Source of the DNA: Paenibacillus agricola | Lineage (GTDB): Bacteria; Bacillota; Bacilli; Paenibacillales; NBRC-103111 | Direction of reading: 5' to 3' | Assembly: GCF_011440305.1 (NCBI RefSeq) | Contig: NZ_JAAOIW010000011.1 | Span: 62,001 to 126,000, forward strand | DNA length: 64,000 bases | Shown here: positions 61,055 to 64,000 of the stretch, piece by piece | Layout of the letters: every line of letters starts with the position of its first letter | Numbering within the stretch: the first letter of the stretch is position 1 | The notes under the pieces: model-generated | What the model saw: only the letters and a program-made list of their open reading frames with translations | Told to the model about the DNA's origin: nothing | Database searches by the model: none | Position numbers and translations under genes: made by a program

Positions 61055-61587
61055 TGTATAAATTCCCCCAATTGATGATTTGATGGTTCTAAAGAAAACG
61101 GTCCAATCCGGTGCAGCCATTCAGCTTCATGCAGCTTATCCGAAAAGTGGTGGCTTTCGAACCCACTCGAAACGGTGCAAATACTTCCTAATTGCTTGGC
61201 TATTTTGTCGAATAAGGCTATGGAAGCAGCGTTACCAAGAGAAATTGTAGCTTCTATATATCGAACCCCCATATCCTGTTGAGACAATGCCGCTTGGATT
61301 AAATACGTTCCAATACCCGAGCCTTGATACTTCGTGGAAACGGCTATTTGCCATATAAACATGCAATCCTTCTCAGCAGGTGGTTGAAAAGCGGATACAA
61401 AGCCGACCATTTGTCCATTACTTTCAGCAATAACGCAAGTATCAGAAAAGTACTTACATAGCATGAGGTAGCAATACTCCGAATTTGTATCTAAAACTCC
61501 GCTCTCTTTGACTAATTGATACATATCCGCCCCATCCATTGGAGTGGGCTTTCGAAAAACTATTTGTTCATATTTTTTTGGCATCAT
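61051..61587 (-). CDS. ectA: Diaminobutyrate acetyltransferase
   Basis: 178 residues of the GNAT family: [20 protein letters not shown] carries the acetyl-CoA loop (Q/RxxGxG), with [13 protein letters not shown] after it. It acetylates L-2,4-diaminobutyrate. It follows the ehu ATPase gene by a 4-nt overlap, linking import and synthesis. Confidence 0.93.
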   Translation of the reverse strand: MMPKKYEQIVFRKPTPMDGADMYQLVKESGVLDTNSEYCYLMLCKYFSDTCVIAESNGQMVGFVSAFQPPAEKDCMFIWQIAVSTKYQGSGIGTYLIQAALSQQDMGVRYIEATISLGNAASIALFDKIAKQLGSICTVSSGFESHHFSDKLHEAEWLHRIGPFSLEPSNHQLGEFIQ

Positions 61588-62420
61588 GGAGTCACTCCAT
61601 CCGGTTCTTTATTCAGGAATCGATTTAAAAAAGCTTGCAGCCGTTCGCTCTGCGGGTTTTCAAAGATTTGCTGCGGCGTACCTTGTTCTATGATCCGGCC
61701 TTGGTCGATAAAAATAATTCGGTCTGCAATCTCTCTTGCAAAGTCCATCTCATGCGTGATTAATAACATCGCCATCTCTTTTTGAGCAGCCAGCTCACGA
61801 ATGACCGTCAAAACCTCTCCAACCAGTTCCGGATCCAGTGCAGATGTTACCTCATCGAACAGCATAATTTTCGGATTCATAACCACAGCCCGAGCTATGG
61901 CTACACGCTGCTTCTGCCCTCCAGAAAGCTGTGAGGGGTAAGCATCAATTTTGTCAATCAGTCCAACCTTCCGAAGCATTTCCTGCGAACGAGCTATGGC
62001 TTCATCCTTTGATAAGCCTAATACATGTATCGGGCCTGCCGACACATTGCGTAGAATATTCATATGTGGGAATAAATTAAAGTGCTGGAACACGAATCCG
62101 ATATTTTTGCGTATTTTACGCAAATGCTTTTCATCAGCAGGCATGGTTTTACCGGCATGTATTTGGTGCCATAATAACTCGCCATTTACTTCTATGGTTC
62201 CGGATGTTGGAGCTTCCAAAGTCATTAACAAACGCGCCAAAGTCGTTTTACCCGATCCGCTTGGGCCAATAACGGCAATCTTCTCTCCCGGTGCGATATC
62301 CAAATCCATTTCTTTTAATACATGAACATCTCCAAATGACTTGCTTACATTGCGGTAACGTACGATTGGTTCCTTTGAATCTTGTTTAGAATCGGGAGCT
62401 TCTCCCAAAAGTATTTTCAT
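61584..62420 (-). CDS. ehuA: Ectoine/hydroxyectoine ABC transporter ATP-binding protein
   Basis: 278 residues of the polar amino-acid ABC ATPase family: Walker A GPSGSGKTTLARLL, Q-loop FVFQHFNLF, signature LSGGQKQRVAIARA, Walker B IMLFDEVTSAL, H-loop ITHEM. The linkage to two permeases, a binding protein and ectABCD supports EhuA. AAGGAG precedes the ATG. Confidence 0.9.
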   Translation of the reverse strand: MKILLGEAPDSKQDSKEPIVRYRNVSKSFGDVHVLKEMDLDIAPGEKIAVIGPSGSGKTTLARLLMTLEAPTSGTIEVNGELLWHQIHAGKTMPADEKHLRKIRKNIGFVFQHFNLFPHMNILRNVSAGPIHVLGLSKDEAIARSQEMLRKVGLIDKIDAYPSQLSGGQKQRVAIARAVVMNPKIMLFDEVTSALDPELVGEVLTVIRELAAQKEMAMLLITHEMDFAREIADRIIFIDQGRIIEQGTPQQIFENPQSERLQAFLNRFLNKEPDGVTP

Positions 62421-62437
62421 ATTTCCACTCCTTTTCC

Positions 62438-63091
62438 TTATTTGCGTTGAAACTTTTGTTCCAGACGTTTGACTATCAATGAGGAAAAGTAGCTAAGGAA
62501 CAGGAATAATAGTCCAACTATGGTGAAAGCCTCTATATAACGAAACGAAGCGGATCCCAGTGTTTTTGCAGTTGTCAGTAGTTCAATAAATGTAATAGCA
62601 GATAGAACAGGCGTTTCTTTAAACATCACGATCAAATAATTACCCATAACTGGAAGGGTAGGAGGAACCGCTTGTGGAAGAATAATATGCAACCACTTCT
62701 GTCTATCAGTAAAATTTAGTGCAGTTGCTGCCTCCCACTGCCCTCGATCCACGGCATCGATGCCCGACCGGTATACTTCCGAGAGATAACTGCTGTAATG
62801 CAGGCCTAAACCAATTACCCCTGCGGCAAATGGTGATAGCGAGACCCCATACAACGGTAATGCATAAAACAATACAAGGAGTTGAACAATCAACGGAGTG
62901 CTCCGTATAAATTCTGCAATCCATTTAGCTGGCAAGGAAATCATCATGCTCCTTGATCTTTTCATCAAAGCCAGGAACAAGCCAGCAATTAGTGCCACAA
63001 GGAAGCTTAAACATGTAATTCCTATAACAAGTGGCAATACCTTAAGCAAAACGGGAAAAATTTCGATAACATAGTTCCAATTCCACTTCAT
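62438..63091 (-). CDS. ehuD: Ectoine/hydroxyectoine ABC transporter permease
   Basis: 217 residues with about five membrane helices and the EAA-type loop (QWEAATALNFTDRQKWLHI). Polar amino-acid type permease. GGGAGG lies 9 nt before the ATG. With EhuC it forms the membrane channel. Confidence 0.9.
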   Translation of the reverse strand: MKWNWNYVIEIFPVLLKVLPLVIGITCLSFLVALIAGLFLALMKRSRSMMISLPAKWIAEFIRSTPLIVQLLVLFYALPLYGVSLSPFAAGVIGLGLHYSSYLSEVYRSGIDAVDRGQWEAATALNFTDRQKWLHIILPQAVPPTLPVMGNYLIVMFKETPVLSAITFIELLTTAKTLGSASFRYIEAFTIVGLLFLFLSYFSSLIVKRLEQKFQRK

Positions 63092-63094
63092 CGT

Positions 63095-63757
63095 TTATAA
63101 CCTCCCCTTGGAGGTCTTTCGCTCAAGAGCACGAATTCCCAATGTCATAGCTTGAGCCATAATAAAGTAAATCAATAACAACATAAAGAAAATGAATGTG
63201 GCTTTAGAAATATCATAGGACCGAAGAATCATCCCTTGGTAGGTCAGATCCGATAATGTGATTAAATAAACCAGGGAAGTCCCTTTTAGCAATTCAATTT
63301 GCAGGTTACCAAAGGATGGAAGCATCATGACGAAGGCTTGCGGTAAAATAATATACCTTAATCTTTGCCAAGGGGTCATATTCAACGCAATGCCCGCTTC
63401 CGTTTGCCCTTTAGGAATAGCCATGATGGCACTCCTTACCACTTCTGAACCGTAAGCACCGTAATTTAACCCAAGGGCGATTATGGCTACAGTAAAGGCA
63501 GACATCCGGAAATCAAAAAGCATCGGAAGTGCAAAATAGAGCCAGAAAAGCTGTACGAGCAAGGAAGTCCCCCTGAATATTTCAACATAAAGAGCCATAC
63601 AAAAACGAACGGCTTTAATCTTGGAAAAGCGTGCTATGCCAACGATTAGAGATAATAAAAAAGCAGCAAACAGTGATAAAATAGTAATTTCAATTGTCAG
63701 TATTGCTCCTTGCAGAAGTGGAGCCAGGTACTCCCAAGTGGTCTGGATTCGGTCCAC
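63095..63757 (-). CDS. ehuC: Ectoine/hydroxyectoine ABC transporter permease
   Basis: 220 residues; N-terminal helices (LLQGAILTIEITILSLFAAF), a FRGTSLLVQLFWLYFALP motif and an EAA-loop (QTEAGIALNMTPWQRLRYI). Pair of EhuD; three bases separate them. GTG start, with GAGGAG very close, so the start is approximate. Confidence 0.9.
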   Translation of the reverse strand: MDRIQTTWEYLAPLLQGAILTIEITILSLFAAFLLSLIVGIARFSKIKAVRFCMALYVEIFRGTSLLVQLFWLYFALPMLFDFRMSAFTVAIIALGLNYGAYGSEVVRSAIMAIPKGQTEAGIALNMTPWQRLRYIILPQAFVMMLPSFGNLQIELLKGTSLVYLITLSDLTYQGMILRSYDISKATFIFFMLLLIYFIMAQAMTLGIRALERKTSKGRL

Positions 63758-63788
63758 ACTCCTCTGTTTATAGGGATGATCATATCGA

Positions 63789-64000
63789 TTATTTGGCTAA
63801 TTGTTCAGCTTTCATATCGCCAGGCAATTCTTGCTCTGTAAATCCGAAGCTTTTCAATATCGTTAGCAATTCACCCGAGCTTTTCATTTTTTCCAGCTCC
63901 TGATTATAAGCTTCCCTAAAATCTTTATCCTCAATGCGAAATGCAGCAGCACCGTAGCCCTTCATGCTCTTACCATCGATCACTGGTTGTTCAAAATTCA
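63789..64000 (-). CDS. ehuB: Ectoine/hydroxyectoine-binding protein (C-terminal part only)
   Basis: The last 69 residues of an extracellular solute-binding protein, open past the right edge. It reads GYGAAAFRIEDKDFREAYNQ, LEKMKSSGELLTILKSFGF, the typical end of polar amino-acid-binding family 3 proteins. It is the first gene of the ehuBCDA-ectABCD unit by order and strand. Confidence 0.85.
   Translation of the reverse strand, partial: NFEQPVIDGKSMKGYGAAAFRIEDKDFREAYNQELEKMKSSGELLTILKSFGFTEQELPGDMKAEQLAK

Noticed and set aside
1-64000. CRISPR arrays, rRNA and tRNA genes
   Set aside because: No regularly spaced direct repeats and no tRNA- or rRNA-like conserved sequences were recognised by eye.

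Overview
The window comes from a Gram-positive, endospore-forming member of the Bacillales, probably Paenibacillaceae-like. The evidence is a GerP-type spore germination protein, ResA/CcdA, RNase J, an Mrp antiporter, KtrAB, a c-di-AMP (ydaO-type) riboswitch, AAGGAGG-type ribosome binding sites and frequent TTG/GTG starts. No species is named because no rRNA or other marker is present.

Layout. (1) 1-5.9 kb: the 5' part of a membrane spermidine-synthase-like gene, a c-di-AMP riboswitch with its NlpC/P60 hydrolase, an IS66 element with exact 8-bp target duplication, an integrase remnant and a gerP gene. (2) 6.0-15.5 kb: a Tn3-family transposon bounded by identical 38-bp inverted repeats. Its transposase is dead. 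Its cargo is cadCA plus a run of exported-protein genes (lspA, C39-like protein, ccdA, resA, PCYCGC lipoprotein), followed by a graveyard of fused gene fragments (uppP/CDF/cupredoxin/FixH-like). (3) 15.5-40 kb: an AT-rich accessory region of mostly unknown genes. It holds a coiled-coil/HTH pair with GATATC repeats, a secreted copper-amine-oxidase-N protein, a diguanylate cyclase, a stand-alone ATP-dependent DNA ligase, a RelE toxin and a Phd antitoxin separated by a tyrosine recombinase, a Septu-like ATPase-HNH pair, an eleven-gene block of unknown proteins with a structured leader, and a tRNA-guanine-transglycosylase-like (DpdA-like) gene. (4) 40-43 kb: a second, different Tn3-family transposase with one clear terminal repeat. 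(5) 43-64 kb: a more chromosomal-looking stretch for ion and osmotic homeostasis: RNase J, a SulP anion transporter, UspA, MrpABCDEFG (A and B fused), KtrAB, a lone ThsB/MTH538-type TIR protein, a UPF0316 protein, then ectABCD and the ehu ectoine/hydroxyectoine ABC importer running off the right edge.

How the genes fit together. The right third gives Na+/H+ exchange (Mrp), K+ uptake (Ktr), anion uptake (SulP) and compatible-solute synthesis and import (ect/ehu), which suggests a salt- or alkali-tolerant lifestyle. The Tn3 cargo couples cytoplasmic Cd/Zn/Pb efflux with an extracytoplasmic, cysteine-rich lipoprotein that could be processed by the co-carried LspA and kept reduced by the co-carried ResA/CcdA. 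The accessory middle carries at least one probable defence system (Septu-like) and several uncharacterised genes that are the best candidates for new biology.

All calls come from reading the sequence; no database search was run.
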